Shown: positions 1 to 7,445 of the stretch, one piece after another
How the letters are laid out: the number at the start of each line of letters is the position of its first letter
Numbering within the stretch: the stretch's first letter is position 1
From: Micromonospora sp. NBC_01813
GTDB taxonomy: Bacteria; Actinomycetota; Actinomycetes; Mycobacteriales; Micromonosporaceae
DNA: 64,000 nucleotides
Assembly: GCF_035917335.1 (NCBI RefSeq)
Contig: NZ_CP109067.1
Location: forward strand, 2,851,001 to 2,915,000
Direction of reading: 5' to 3'
Translations under genes and position numbers: made by a program
The notes under the pieces: generated by a model
Seen by the model: the letters and a program-made list of their open reading frames with translations, nothing else
What the model was told of the DNA's origin: nothing
The model's database searches: none

Positions 1-110
1 AGGAGTTCCTCGCCCGGCACCAACGGGACATGCCGAGAGTCATGCTGCGGTACGCGATCGAGAAGTTCGAACCGCAGCGCCGCACGGCGTACCTCGCCGG
101 CACGGCCTGA
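1..110 (+). CDS. DNA alkylation repair protein, C-terminal fragment (AlkD-like)
   Basis: The last 35 codons of a gene that begins before the window, reading in frame from base 3 to the TGA at 108-110. The peptide contains MPRVMLRYAIEKF and ends LAGTA. This resembles the C-terminal helix of HEAT-repeat DNA alkylation repair proteins (AlkC/AlkD type), which typically end with a phrase like MPRTMLRYAIEKLPEAQR. Those proteins excise alkylated bases in the cytosol. Only the tail is visible, so catalytic residues cannot be checked and the call rests on family resemblance. Confidence 0.6.
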   Translation, partial: EFLARHQRDMPRVMLRYAIEKFEPQRRTAYLAGTA

Positions 111-158
111 CCAGCCCGGTTGCCGGGAGCCGGCCGGTCGAGATACGCCCCGGTCGGC

Positions 159-341
159 CTACCGGGTGCCGGCCAGGTCGACGAAGGCCCGCCAGGCGGC
201 TGGGGCGAAGGTGAGGGTGCCGCCGGCGCGGTCCTTGCTGTCGCGCACCAGCACCCGACCGGGCAGGTTGTCGGCGACCTCGACGCAGTTGCCGCCGGAG
301 GAGTTGGACCGGGTGGCGGTCCGCCAGCGTGGTTCACTCAT
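159..341 (-). CDS. DUF397 domain protein
   Basis: A 60-residue protein starting MSEPRWRTATRSNSSGGNCV and continuing with VADNLPGRVLVRDSKDRAGG, the usual DUF397 layout (W-x-K/T-S-x-x-S-x-x-x-G-x-C-V-E-V and V-R-D-S-K-D). The ATG at 341 is chosen because GGAAGGA lies a few bases upstream; the open frame continues further upstream, but without family similarity. DUF397 proteins are small actinobacterial proteins normally encoded just after an XRE-family regulator, with which they form pairs affecting development or antibiotic production. Here no such regulator is adjacent: the upstream side is the TnpB relic, so the gene is an orphan and its partner may have been lost. Confident on family, unsure on function. 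Confidence 0.8.
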   Translation of the reverse strand: MSEPRWRTATRSNSSGGNCVEVADNLPGRVLVRDSKDRAGGTLTFAPAAWRAFVDLAGTR

Positions 342-496
342 CAGAGTCCTTCCGTGGATACTTCGGCCTTCAGGCCGGGGAGGAAACGGAACGTCTGCGG
401 AGCAGGGCAGGGAGAGCCGATCCGCCGCCAGGGCGGATCGGCGTCCATCCACACGCCGCCCCAAGGATCACCGGTCGGATTGTTAGACTGTGGACT

Positions 497-1399
497 GTGT
501 CCAGGACCGTGAAGCGGGCGTTCAGGTACCGCTTCTATCCGACCCCTGGGCAGGCCGCCGAGCTTGCCCGGACGTTCGGCTGGTCTACAACATGGCCCTG
601 GCGGCCCGCAGCGAGGCGTGGACCCAACGGCAGGAACGGATCACCTACCACGCCACGTCGGCGTTGCTGACCGGGTGGAAGAAGACCGACGAACTCGCGT
701 TCCTCAACGACGTCTCCTCGGTCCCTCTGCAGCAGGCGCTGCGGCATCTGCAGGTCGCGTTCACCAACTTCTGGGCGAAACGTGCCCGGTATCCGTCGTT
801 CAAGTCGAGGAAGCGGTCGCGGCGGTCGGCGGAGTACACCGCCAGCGCGTTCCGCTGGCGCGACGGCCGACTCACCCTCGCCAAGATGTCCGATCCGCTG
901 GACATCGTCTGATCCCGGCCCCTGCCGCAGGGTGCGGTGCCGTCCACGGTGACGGTGTCGCAGGACGCGGCCGGCCGCTGGTTCGTGTCCCTGCTCTGCG
1001 ACGACCGGATCGAACAGGCTCCGGCCTCCTCGGGAATGGTGGGGGTCGACGCCGGGCTCGACAACCTGTTCACCCTGTCGACCGGGGAGAAGATCCCCAA
1101 CCCGAAGCACGAACGGGCCGACCGCCATCGGCTGGCCCGCGCCCACCGGAACCTCGCACGCAAGGCCCGAGGTTCGGCGAACCGGGCCAAAGCCCGGCTG
1201 AAAATGGCCCGGGTTCATGCCCGGATCGCCGACCGCCGCCGCGACCACCTGCACAAACTCACCACTCAACTCGTTCGTGAAAACCAAACGATCGTGATCG
1301 AGGACCTGACCGTCCGCAACATGGTCCGCATGCACAGTCTGGCCCGCGCCATCTCCGACGCGGCCTGGCGGCAGTTCCGCACCATGCTGGGGTACAACA
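497..1399 (+). pseudogene. tnpB: IS200/IS605-type TnpB (OrfB) nuclease, inactivated remnant
   Basis: The translation in pieces matches TnpB: an N-terminal stretch FRYRFYPTPGQAAELARTFG from a GTG at 497, then LVYNMALAARSEAW in another frame, a RuvC-like GVDAGLDNLFTLSTGE near 1045, and the second RuvC motif VIEDLTVRNM near 1290. Three lesions are visible. About 10 bases are missing near 580, where family members read TFGCVRLVYN. A TGA at 910-912 replaces the usual Trp (DIVWSRPLP). The gene stops abruptly near 1399, before the zinc ribbon and the last RuvC aspartate, where methyltransferase sequence takes over. TnpB is an RNA-guided nuclease that helps retain its transposon; this copy cannot make one. 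No partner TnpA or right end is seen. Confidence 0.85.
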
Positions 1400-1793
1400 C
1401 TCGGGCCGAGGCACCGCTGGATCTCGCCATGGTCGACGCCTTCGCCGAGGCGGTGTGCTCGGACGACGACCGGCTGGTGCTCGACGCGGGGTGCGGGACT
1501 GGGCGGATGAGCCGCTACCTCGCCGATCGGGGCTGCCGGGTCGTCGGGGTGGACCTGTCGCCGGGCATGGTGGCCATGGCCCGTCGCGACCACCGGGAGC
1601 TGCCGTTCGGGGTGGGCTCGCTGGCCGACCTTCCGTTCCCGGACGACCGCTTCACCGGCGTACTGCTGTGGTATTCGACGATTCACACGCCGCCGGCCGG
1701 TCAGGCCCGGGTCTTCGCCGAGGCCGGCTGGTCCGCCGCGCCCGGGGCACCGAACGCGACGACCAGGCAGCCCTGCTGGCTACGGTGCGGTGA
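1400..1793 (+). pseudogene. Class I SAM-dependent methyltransferase, truncated and internally deleted
   Basis: Directly after the TnpB relic, and in frame with it, comes LVLDAGCGTGRMSRYLADRG, followed by VVGVDLSPGMVAMARRDH and LADLPFPDDRFTGVLLWYST: SAM-binding motifs I to III of a Methyltransf_11-type enzyme. The N-terminal ~40 residues are absent. After VFAEA the frame breaks; the typical C-terminal end RLVRRARGTERDDQAALLAT resumes in the +1-shifted frame and stops at 1791-1793. So both the head and the middle of the C-terminal half are deleted. The open frame through TnpB and this relic to 2373 is an accident of the junction, not a designed fusion. Confidence 0.8.
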
Positions 1794-1820
1794 CCGGCGT
1801 CGCCGCACGCACTGGGTGCG

Positions 1821-1855
1821 GATGCCCGCCCGGCCCCCTGGTCCGGGCGGGCATC
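1821..1855 (-). terminator. Strong hairpin terminator of the DUF2089 operon
   Basis: Perfect 13-bp inverted repeat (GATGCCCGCCCGG with CCGGGCGGGCATC) around a 9-nt loop, starting 17 bp beyond the stop codon of the operon's last gene. There is no clear T-tract, as is common in very GC-rich actinomycetes. It also faces the methyltransferase relic on the other strand and could end transcription from both sides. Confidence 0.75.
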
Positions 1856-1871
1856 CGACGCTGGTGCGGTG

Positions 1872-2303
1872 TCACTCGCAGAAGACCTTCACCTTGGTGT
1901 CGGGCTGGTCGACGTCGACAGTGAGATCGTCGAGCTGCTCGACCAACTCCTCGATGTGCTCCGGCTTGAGCTGGGTGAGGTCGATCGGCACCCCGGACTT
2001 GCCCAGCTCCGCGTTGACGTGGGCGAGCGCCTGCGGCGGGATCAGGCTGGTGAGTCGGACTCCGGCGCGCAGCAACTGCAACGGGACCCGTACGTTGATC
2101 CGGGCCGACCCGTCGCCGCCGGAGTCGTCGGCCGAGTCCACGACGACGCGCAGGTACTTCGGTCGGGTCTTCGGCCGGGCTTCGCCCGCTGGCGGCGACT
2201 CGGGCCGCTCGCGGTCGAGGGCGTCCATCAGCCGCTCGGCCTCGGCGGCGGTGATCTTGCCTTCGGCCAGCATCTCCAGGATCTGGCGGCGTTGCTCGTT
2301 CAT
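1872..2303 (-). CDS. SHOCT-like domain protein of a DUF2089 operon
   Basis: A 143-residue acidic protein. Residues 1-30 (RRQILEMLAEGKITAAEAER) form the short helical SHOCT-like/YvlB-LiaX N-terminal motif often seen in proteins linked to envelope stress. A variable linker follows, then a region around 45-143 predicted as mixed alpha/beta (INVRVPLQLLRAGVRLTSLI). It has no signal peptide or membrane span. It is the third gene of the run 3003 to 1872, after the DUF2089 and small membrane genes, so it is probably co-transcribed and may act as their cytoplasmic partner. The function is not established; the domain call is from pattern recognition. Confidence 0.75.
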   Translation of the reverse strand: MNEQRRQILEMLAEGKITAAEAERLMDALDRERPESPPAGEARPKTRPKYLRVVVDSADDSGGDGSARINVRVPLQLLRAGVRLTSLIPPQALAHVNAELGKSGVPIDLTQLKPEHIEELVEQLDDLTVDVDQPDTKVKVFCE

Positions 2304-2365
2304 CTCGTGCTTCTCCGTCTCTTCGGCTCATCTGGCGTTCTTCGGCGTACCTGGCGTTCTTCGGC

Positions 2366-2626
2366 TTATCTGAGGCTGACCAGCAGGTCCGTGCTGCCCT
2401 GCTCGAACTCGATTCGGGTGCCGGGCAGTGCCCACAGCAGACCCCCGGCACCGCGTAGCGCACCGGTCGGGCTCACCCGGTAGACGACGCAGGCGACCAG
2501 TCCACCGAGCACGGCGATCAGCAGCAGCGGCGACAGCACCAGCAGCACTGGCAGGACCGGGACGTACAGCCGCCGCCTGCGGCCGTCGCGTCGGCGCCAG
2601 CGCACCGTCACCAGCTGCGGGATCAT
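2366..2626 (-). CDS. Small single-pass membrane protein in DUF2089 operon
   Basis: 86 residues: a very basic N-terminus (RWRRRDGRRRRLYV) followed by one long hydrophobic segment at about residues 22-50 (VLPVLLVLSPLLLIAVLGG), then a short polar C-terminal part. The positive N-terminal side suggests an N-in orientation. Its start overlaps the stop of the upstream DUF2089 gene by 4 bases (2623-2626), so translation is likely coupled. I do not recognise a family; its position between a DUF2089 HTH protein and a SHOCT-like protein suggests a membrane component of the same system. Confidence 0.7.
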   Translation of the reverse strand: MIPQLVTVRWRRRDGRRRRLYVPVLPVLLVLSPLLLIAVLGGLVACVVYRVSPTGALRGAGGLLWALPGTRIEFEQGSTDLLVSLR

Positions 2627-3003
2627 CGGGGCCCCTCCAGCTCAGCCAACGCCTGCTGGACGTCGATCTCGCCGCGGCGCAGCCGGTCGACGACCTCGGC
2701 GCTGGCCGACGCCGGGCCGGTGTCGGCGATGTCGAGCTGCTCGACGAAATCGAGCCGCTCGGCGATCCGGTTGAGTCGGGACTTGACCGTCGGGTAGCTC
2801 ACCCCGAAGATCCGCTCCATCTCCTTGATCGATCCGTGCGACCGCACGAACGCGGCGACGAACACCTGATCGTCGGCGCCGAGCTGCGCCAACTGCGGCG
2901 GCTCGAACTGGCCCTCGACTGCGACGCCGCTGCCGGCGAGGCGCACCCGCTCGACCACGAACGGCTGCCCGCGCGTCAGGTCGGTCAACTCCTGCCAGTC
3001 CAC
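2623..3003 (-). CDS. DUF2089 family protein (HTH-containing)
   Basis: 126 residues from a GTG at 3003 with GGGGAG upstream. The central part, FVRSHGSIKEMERIFGVSYP followed by TVKSRLNRIAERL, is a helix-turn-helix typical of DUF2089, a family of small predicted DNA-binding proteins. The C-terminal ~40 residues (RLRRGEIDVQQALAELEGPR) resemble the helical SHOCT-like tail of the third gene in the operon. It heads the three-gene run and may regulate it. The upstream region is unusually AT-rich for this window and probably contains the promoter. Confidence 0.8.
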   Translation of the reverse strand: MDWQELTDLTRGQPFVVERVRLAGSGVAVEGQFEPPQLAQLGADDQVFVAAFVRSHGSIKEMERIFGVSYPTVKSRLNRIAERLDFVEQLDIADTGPASASAEVVDRLRRGEIDVQQALAELEGPR

Positions 3004-3045
3004 TAGACGGCTCCCCTGCTCTCGGCGATGTGCCCGCCCTTCGAG

Positions 3046-3120
3046 GCTAGCTCAACTTTTCCAATGCAGGAAGCCCATAGACTTTACTTTCTCTATCTTG
3101 ATCTTGATTTTCTTACAATC
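3046..3120 (-). promoter_or_regulatory. AT-rich promoter region of the DUF2089 operon
   Basis: A stretch rich in A and T inside very GC-rich DNA. On the minus strand it reads as purine-rich near-repeats (ATCAAGATCAAGATAGAG) followed by AAAGTAAAGTCTATGG, with plausible -10-like hexamers such as TAAAGT. It sits between the hairpin at 3167-3221 and the GTG start at 3003. The exact promoter elements are a guess; the base-composition change is plain. Confidence 0.4.
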
Positions 3121-3166
3121 GGTGGCCCATCGGGGATGGCGGCCGCCTATAGTGCCACCGCACGAC

Positions 3167-3221
3167 GAGGTGAGGCTCATCCACGTCACGCGATACGGAT
3201 GACGTGGATGAGCCTCACCTC
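3167..3221 (-). terminator. Long perfect inverted repeat after the alpha-galactosidase gene
   Basis: Two 22-nt arms (3167-3188 and 3200-3221) are exact reverse complements around an 11-nt loop. The pairing partly continues outward (GCCACCG against CGGTGGTGCC). It lies 18 bp beyond the stop of the GH27 gene and upstream of the DUF2089 promoter region. Position and strength fit a transcription terminator, but an arm this long and perfect is more than termination needs. Confidence 0.8.
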
Positions 3222-3238
3222 GGTGGTGCCGACCTGCG

Positions 3239-4897
3239 TTACGCGCGGCTCCAGCGCTGGTTGGTGTTGCCGTGGCAGGACCAGACGATCACCGCCGTGC
3301 CGTTGGCGGTCCCGTTGCCGTTGACGTCCAGGCACAGCGACGGGAACTGGACGCTGCTCACCGTGCCGTTGCCGTTGAGCGTCCACTGCTGGTTGGCACC
3401 GCCGTGGCAGTCCCAGACCTGCACCCGGGTGCCGTTGGCCGCGCTGGTCGGGATGTCCAGGCACTTGCCGAGGATCCGCAGTGTCTGGCCGCTCTGGGTG
3501 ATCTGCTGATTGGCGTTGCTGTGGCAGTCCCAGATCAGCGCCCCGGTGCCATTGGCGGTGTTGGAGTTATCCAGGTCGAGGCAGCGCCCCGCCGACTCGC
3601 TTCGCAGCCGGAACGTGGTCGCGGGCGGCGGGTCGACGGTGCCGCCGCCGCTGACCCGGTAGACCACCGTGCCGTGCGCCGGGACACTCGCCGAGATGGT
3701 CCCGGATGTGGTCGACGTGCCGTTGGTCCACGCGTCCAACAGGGTGAACGAGGTGCCGGACTTGCCGATCGCGGCCGCCGTGGTGGAGACCGTGGTGGTC
3801 GAGTTGCTCTGGTTGAACAGTGCGACAGCGACATCACCGTTGGCCAGCCGCTTGGCCAGCACCCGCCGGGTGCCGTCGTTGGAGACCTGGACCGCCTGGC
3901 GGCCCAGCGAGTCCTGGTTGATCGCGACCAGATTCTGGTTACGCAGGATGTTCAGCGTCGCCGCGTTCGCCGACCGCAGGTCGTTGCCCATCATCAGCGG
4001 CGCGGCCATGATCGCCCAGAGCGCGAAGTGGCTGCGCATCTCGGTGTCGGTCATGCCGCCGTTGCCGACTTCCAGCATGTCCGGGTCGTTGAACCCGCCC
4101 GGTGCGGCGTACCCGGCCAGTGGCACGTTGACGTTGACGATGTTCTGGATGCCCATCGGGTAGCCGTTGGTCTGACCGCTGTCCCAGGTGTTGGTGATGT
4201 CCTCTGTGGTCCGCCAGAGGTTCGCGACATCACTCCAGTTGCGCTGCGGCCCGGTCTTCTCGTGGATGCTGTTCGAGTTGATGCTGTAGACGATCGGCCG
4301 GCCGGTGGACGCCAGCGCGTCGCGCATGATGCTGAATCTGGCCACCTGGTCGTTGATGGTGCCGGTCGGCGAGCACCAGTCGTACTTCAGGTAGTCCACG
4401 CCCCAGGCGGCGAACTGCCGGGCGTCCTGGTACTCGTGATTGAGGCTGCCGGTAGCACCGGGGAAGGAGCCAAAGTACTGGGCACAGGTCCGGTCCAACG
4501 GCACCTGGTAGATGCCGAACAGCAGGCCACGGGAGTGCAGGTAGTCGCCGAGGGCCTTCATTCCGCTGGGGAACCGCTCCGGGTGGGCCTGCAGGTTGCC
4601 CTGCGCGTCCCGGTTCGGGTTGAACCAGCAGTCGTCGACGACGACGTACTTGTAGCCGAGATCGCGCAGGCCCTGGTTGACGATGGCGTCGGCCATCTGG
4701 CGGATCAGCGTCTCGTTGATGTTGCAGCCGAAGGTGTTCCAGGTGTTCCAGCCCATCGGCGGGGTACGGGCGACGCCGTTGTCCAGCGCTTGCGCCGGAG
4801 CGGGGGCGATGACCCCGTTCACGACGGTCGCCGCGAGGGTCACCGCCAGCACGCCCAGCACTGCGGTCAGCCATCTCTTCGGTCTACGCACGTGCAT
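3239..4897 (-). CDS. Secreted GH27 alpha-galactosidase with ricin B-type lectin domain
   Basis: 552 residues. Residues 1-37 are a signal peptide (basic RRPKRW, hydrophobic core, APAQA). The GH27 barrel starts at RTPPMGWNTWNTFGCNI; YLKYDWC carries the predicted catalytic nucleophile Asp and FNDPDMLEVGN the predicted acid/base Asp. A beta-sandwich follows to about residue 420, then a CBM13/ricin B-lectin domain with repeated CLDL/CLDI/CLDV and QQW/QRW motifs (GRCLDLDNSNTANG, GKCLDIPTSAANG, SLCLDVNGNGTANG). It should hydrolyse terminal alpha-galactosides from plant galactans or galactomannans outside the cell, held to substrate by the lectin. Related GH27 members use alpha-N-acetylgalactosamine or beta-L-arabinopyranose, so the exact sugar is not certain. 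It is monocistronic, with a hairpin downstream. Confidence 0.93.
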   Translation of the reverse strand: MHVRRPKRWLTAVLGVLAVTLAATVVNGVIAPAPAQALDNGVARTPPMGWNTWNTFGCNINETLIRQMADAIVNQGLRDLGYKYVVVDDCWFNPNRDAQGNLQAHPERFPSGMKALGDYLHSRGLLFGIYQVPLDRTCAQYFGSFPGATGSLNHEYQDARQFAAWGVDYLKYDWCSPTGTINDQVARFSIMRDALASTGRPIVYSINSNSIHEKTGPQRNWSDVANLWRTTEDITNTWDSGQTNGYPMGIQNIVNVNVPLAGYAAPGGFNDPDMLEVGNGGMTDTEMRSHFALWAIMAAPLMMGNDLRSANAATLNILRNQNLVAINQDSLGRQAVQVSNDGTRRVLAKRLANGDVAVALFNQSNSTTTVSTTAAAIGKSGTSFTLLDAWTNGTSTTSGTISASVPAHGTVVYRVSGGGTVDPPPATTFRLRSESAGRCLDLDNSNTANGTGALIWDCHSNANQQITQSGQTLRILGKCLDIPTSAANGTRVQVWDCHGGANQQWTLNGNGTVSSVQFPSLCLDVNGNGTANGTAVIVWSCHGNTNQRWSRA

Positions 4898-4943
4898 GCT
4901 CCTGCTCTGCGAGGGGATCGGGCCGGCGCGACGGTGCCAGCAA

Positions 4944-4957
4944 TGTTAACGCTGCCA
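4944..4957. promoter_or_regulatory. Possible LacI-type operator upstream of the GH27 gene
   Basis: TGTTAACGCTGCCA, an imperfect palindrome centred on CG, lies 47 bp upstream of the alpha-galactosidase start. Sugar-responsive LacI-family operators share the TG-N-N-A-N-CG arrangement. Only four of seven positions are symmetric, so this is a weak suggestion based on place and core. Confidence 0.25.
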
Positions 4958-5057
4958 TCGGCATATGTAAATTCTTTGCTTCCGGATCAAGTCGCGTAGA
5001 CGCCGCGGACTTACCCACCCGACAGCAACACCGGACCCACTTGCCGTGCCCTCGTGG

Positions 5058-5133
5058 CGCATCCGCCAAGCCCGCAGGCGGCGACAAGGCTGTTAGCGAT
5101 CACATGACGGTCGAGGCAGCCTTGGCGGATGCG
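5058..5133. repeat. 13-bp inverted repeat with 50-nt spacer
   Basis: CGCATCCGCCAAG at 5058-5070 is exactly complementary to CTTGGCGGATGCG at 5121-5133. It lies just beyond the stop of the last polysaccharide-operon gene and upstream of the alpha-galactosidase promoter. It could fold into a long-loop terminator for the operon, or be a trace of a small element; no T-tract is seen. Confidence 0.5.
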
Positions 5134-5160
5134 TCGCACCGGCGGTCGACGTGCCCGCAG

Positions 5161-6471
5161 CTACTCCGCAGCCGGCCGGCCGACAGGGGACTCAGCGCTC
5201 CGCTCCCCGGGCACGGCCGGCTGGGGAACCGCCCGCGACGGCGGCGCCGAACGTCGATCGGCCTGCACGGGCGTCTCCGCGACCATCGGGGCGTCGTGGT
5301 GGTCCAGGTCGTCGTCGCTGTGGTCGACCGCCGGCCCGCCGGCTTCCATCGCCCAGACCCGGCACATCGACGCGGCGATCCGGTCCCAGCCGAACTCCGT
5401 CCTCGCCCGGTGCACTCCGTGGCGGGCAAGTTCCCGGGCGAGCTCGGAGTCGTCCCGCAGCCTGCCGAGTTGCTGGGCCAGCGCCCCCACATCCTGCGGC
5501 GGGAACGTCAGCCCGGCGCGGCCGATCACCCACGGAATCTCGCCGACCGTGCTGCCGACCGGCGGAACACCGCTCGCCATCGCCTCGACGAGCACCCGGC
5601 CGAACTGCTCACGCAGCGGAATGCCGATCCAGGGCAGGACGTTGCGCTGCACCAACTCGATCGACGGAAGTACGAGCGCGTCCATCCGGTGCAGCAACTC
5701 TGGCAGGGCCTGGTGGTCTGCCCAGCCGCCCAACGTCACCCGCCCCGGCCGCCGGACGGCGGCCCGCTCCACCTCCGGCCGCATGCTGCCGTCACCGACG
5801 ACCAGCAGGTCGCAGTCGACCAGTTCGGCCGCTGTGATCAGGTCACCGATCCCCTTGTGCCGCTCCAGACGGCCGACGAATCCGGCCGTGAACGGTCGCC
5901 GAGGTTTGACCGCCGCCGGCTGGAACGCCTCGGTGTCCACGCCCAGCGGAACGACACTGGATCTTCCCCGGTATCCCTTGACCCGCAGCACGTTCAACGC
6001 GGCCGGGGTGATCGGCAGCACGTGATCGATCGACTGGTACGTGCGCTGCTCGATGTACGGAAACGGCAGCGGGAAGCGGGTCACGACGTTTTGGGCGGCG
6101 TACACCGTCACCGGGACGTGCGGCCAGTGTCGCTGCCGTAGCCGCAGCATCTGCCAGGTGCTCAGGTACGCCGGTTCACCGATGATGTGGATGACGTCGG
6201 GTCGGCTGCGCGCAGCGACCTCGCGCAGGCCGGACCGGGCGAACAGGATCGAGGCCATGTGGCCGGTGCGCTCCTCGCTCACCCGGTGCGACAGCACGTG
6301 GTACCGCAGGTTCGGCTGACGTTGGGCGAGCCGCTGCAGATCGCTGAGCGTCGTATCGGACACGTCGGCGGTCAGGACGGTCAGTCTGACCCCGGGCCGG
6401 GCGGCGATCGCCGAGAAGAGGCTGGTCCAATGCTCGGTACGCTTGCCGACAATGCTGATCAGGACGTGCAT
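5161..6471 (-). CDS. GT4-family glycosyltransferase, polysaccharide operon
   Basis: 436 residues from the ATG at 6471. It has the GT-B fold layout: an N-terminal Rossmann half (MHVLISIVGKRTEHWTSLFS) with DVIHIIGEPAYLSTW, then a donor-binding half with FVGRLERHKGIGDLITA, LLVVGDGSMRPEVERAA and the EX7E-like region EQFGRVLVEAMASGVPPVGS. The last ~55 residues are a polar tail rich in D, H and P of no known fold. It probably adds a sugar from a nucleotide donor to a lipid-linked repeat unit on the inner membrane face. Its start overlaps the end of the upstream GT2 gene by 13 bases. It is the last gene of the run 13302 to 5161. Confidence 0.88.
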   Translation of the reverse strand: MHVLISIVGKRTEHWTSLFSAIAARPGVRLTVLTADVSDTTLSDLQRLAQRQPNLRYHVLSHRVSEERTGHMASILFARSGLREVAARSRPDVIHIIGEPAYLSTWQMLRLRQRHWPHVPVTVYAAQNVVTRFPLPFPYIEQRTYQSIDHVLPITPAALNVLRVKGYRGRSSVVPLGVDTEAFQPAAVKPRRPFTAGFVGRLERHKGIGDLITAAELVDCDLLVVGDGSMRPEVERAAVRRPGRVTLGGWADHQALPELLHRMDALVLPSIELVQRNVLPWIGIPLREQFGRVLVEAMASGVPPVGSTVGEIPWVIGRAGLTFPPQDVGALAQQLGRLRDDSELARELARHGVHRARTEFGWDRIAASMCRVWAMEAGGPAVDHSDDDLDHHDAPMVAETPVQADRRSAPPSRAVPQPAVPGERSAESPVGRPAAE

Positions 6472-7445
6472 CGTGGTCTCCTGAGTTCGGTTCGGTGCTC
6501 CCGCCCGACAAGGTCCGGTTTCGCGGTGAGCGCGATACGGCACACCTCGGCCCAGGCTCGGGCACGTGCGCCGGTCCGGTCGGTCGTGCTGGCCGCCTGC
6601 CGTACCCGGGCGAGGCCCATCCCGACGAGCGCCCGCAGCACGACCGCGAGACGCACGAGGTGGAAGGTGCGGCGCCGGTGGCGGGCGAAGAACCGCAGCA
6701 TGCTGCGGTGCAGGTGCGGCCAGGTCAGTTCCGGCGTGCTGCTGGCGCCACCCAGGTGGACCGCTTCGACGGCGGGTACGTAGACCACGGCCGCGCCCCG
6801 GCGCCATGCCTGCAGGCACAGTTCCTCGTCCTCGTAGTACATGAAGTAGCCCTGGTCCAGGCCGCCGATCTCGGCCAGCAGGCTGGTCCGCGCCGCGAGG
6901 CAGGCGCCGGACAGCCAGTCGACGGAGACCGTCTCGCCCGGACGCAGGCAGGCATCGTAGGTACGTCGCCGGCGGACGCCGCTGAGCAGCCGACGCAGCG
7001 ACACGGGCAGCAGCACGCCACCGAACCGGGACGCGACGATGCTGACCAGCGATTCGAAGGGATGGGCGCTGATCGCCACCCGGCCGGACAGGTCGCGTAG
7101 CCGTGGCCCGGCGACGCCGACGTCCGACCGGGTCCGCACCGTCCGGATCAGTTCCCGGGCCGTCACCGCCGGCAGCATGCAGTCCGGGTTGACCAGCAGC
7201 ACGACTTCCGTCTCGACGTCGACCAGTCCTTGGTTGACCGCCATCGCGAAACCCAGGTTGACGTCGTTGACGGTCAGTTCGACCTTGGGAAACTGCTCGG
7301 CGATCACCTCGGCGGTCCGGTCGGACGAGGCGTTGTCCACCACCCGCACGGTCAGGTCCGCCTGCGCCAACGCGGACAGGCACGCGACGATGTGCCGCTC
7401 CGAGTTGTAGGTGACCACCACGGCGGTGGCCGGTGGCCGGCTCAT
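6459..7445 (-). CDS. GT2-family glycosyltransferase (rhamnosyltransferase-like)
   Basis: 328 residues. The N-terminal GT-A domain shows TAVVVTYNSERHIVACLSAL, VRVVDNASSDRTAEV and LLVNPDCML, where the D-x-D-like NPD binds the metal and nucleotide sugar. WLSGACLAARTSLLAEIGG and FMYYEDEELCLQAWRRG are the acceptor-side motifs typical of WbbL-type rhamnosyltransferases. The C-terminal ~80 residues are basic. The ATG at 7445 overlaps the stop of the Wzy-like gene in an ATGA junction, so translation is coupled. It probably transfers a deoxyhexose during repeat-unit assembly; the sugar cannot be told from the sequence. Confidence 0.88.
   Translation of the reverse strand: MSRPPATAVVVTYNSERHIVACLSALAQADLTVRVVDNASSDRTAEVIAEQFPKVELTVNDVNLGFAMAVNQGLVDVETEVVLLVNPDCMLPAVTARELIRTVRTRSDVGVAGPRLRDLSGRVAISAHPFESLVSIVASRFGGVLLPVSLRRLLSGVRRRRTYDACLRPGETVSVDWLSGACLAARTSLLAEIGGLDQGYFMYYEDEELCLQAWRRGAAVVYVPAVEAVHLGGASSTPELTWPHLHRSMLRFFARHRRRTFHLVRLAVVLRALVGMGLARVRQAASTTDRTGARARAWAEVCRIALTAKPDLVGREHRTELRRPRCTS

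Noticed and set aside
937-2373. A 478-residue TnpB-methyltransferase fusion protein
   Set aside because: Both parts are truncated, and the frame runs on antisense through a real gene; it is a deletion junction.
3028-3324. A 98-codon plus-strand frame across the AT-rich promoter and hairpin
   Set aside because: It crosses a 22-bp inverted repeat and the 3' end of the alpha-galactosidase gene, and has no ribosome site or similarity.
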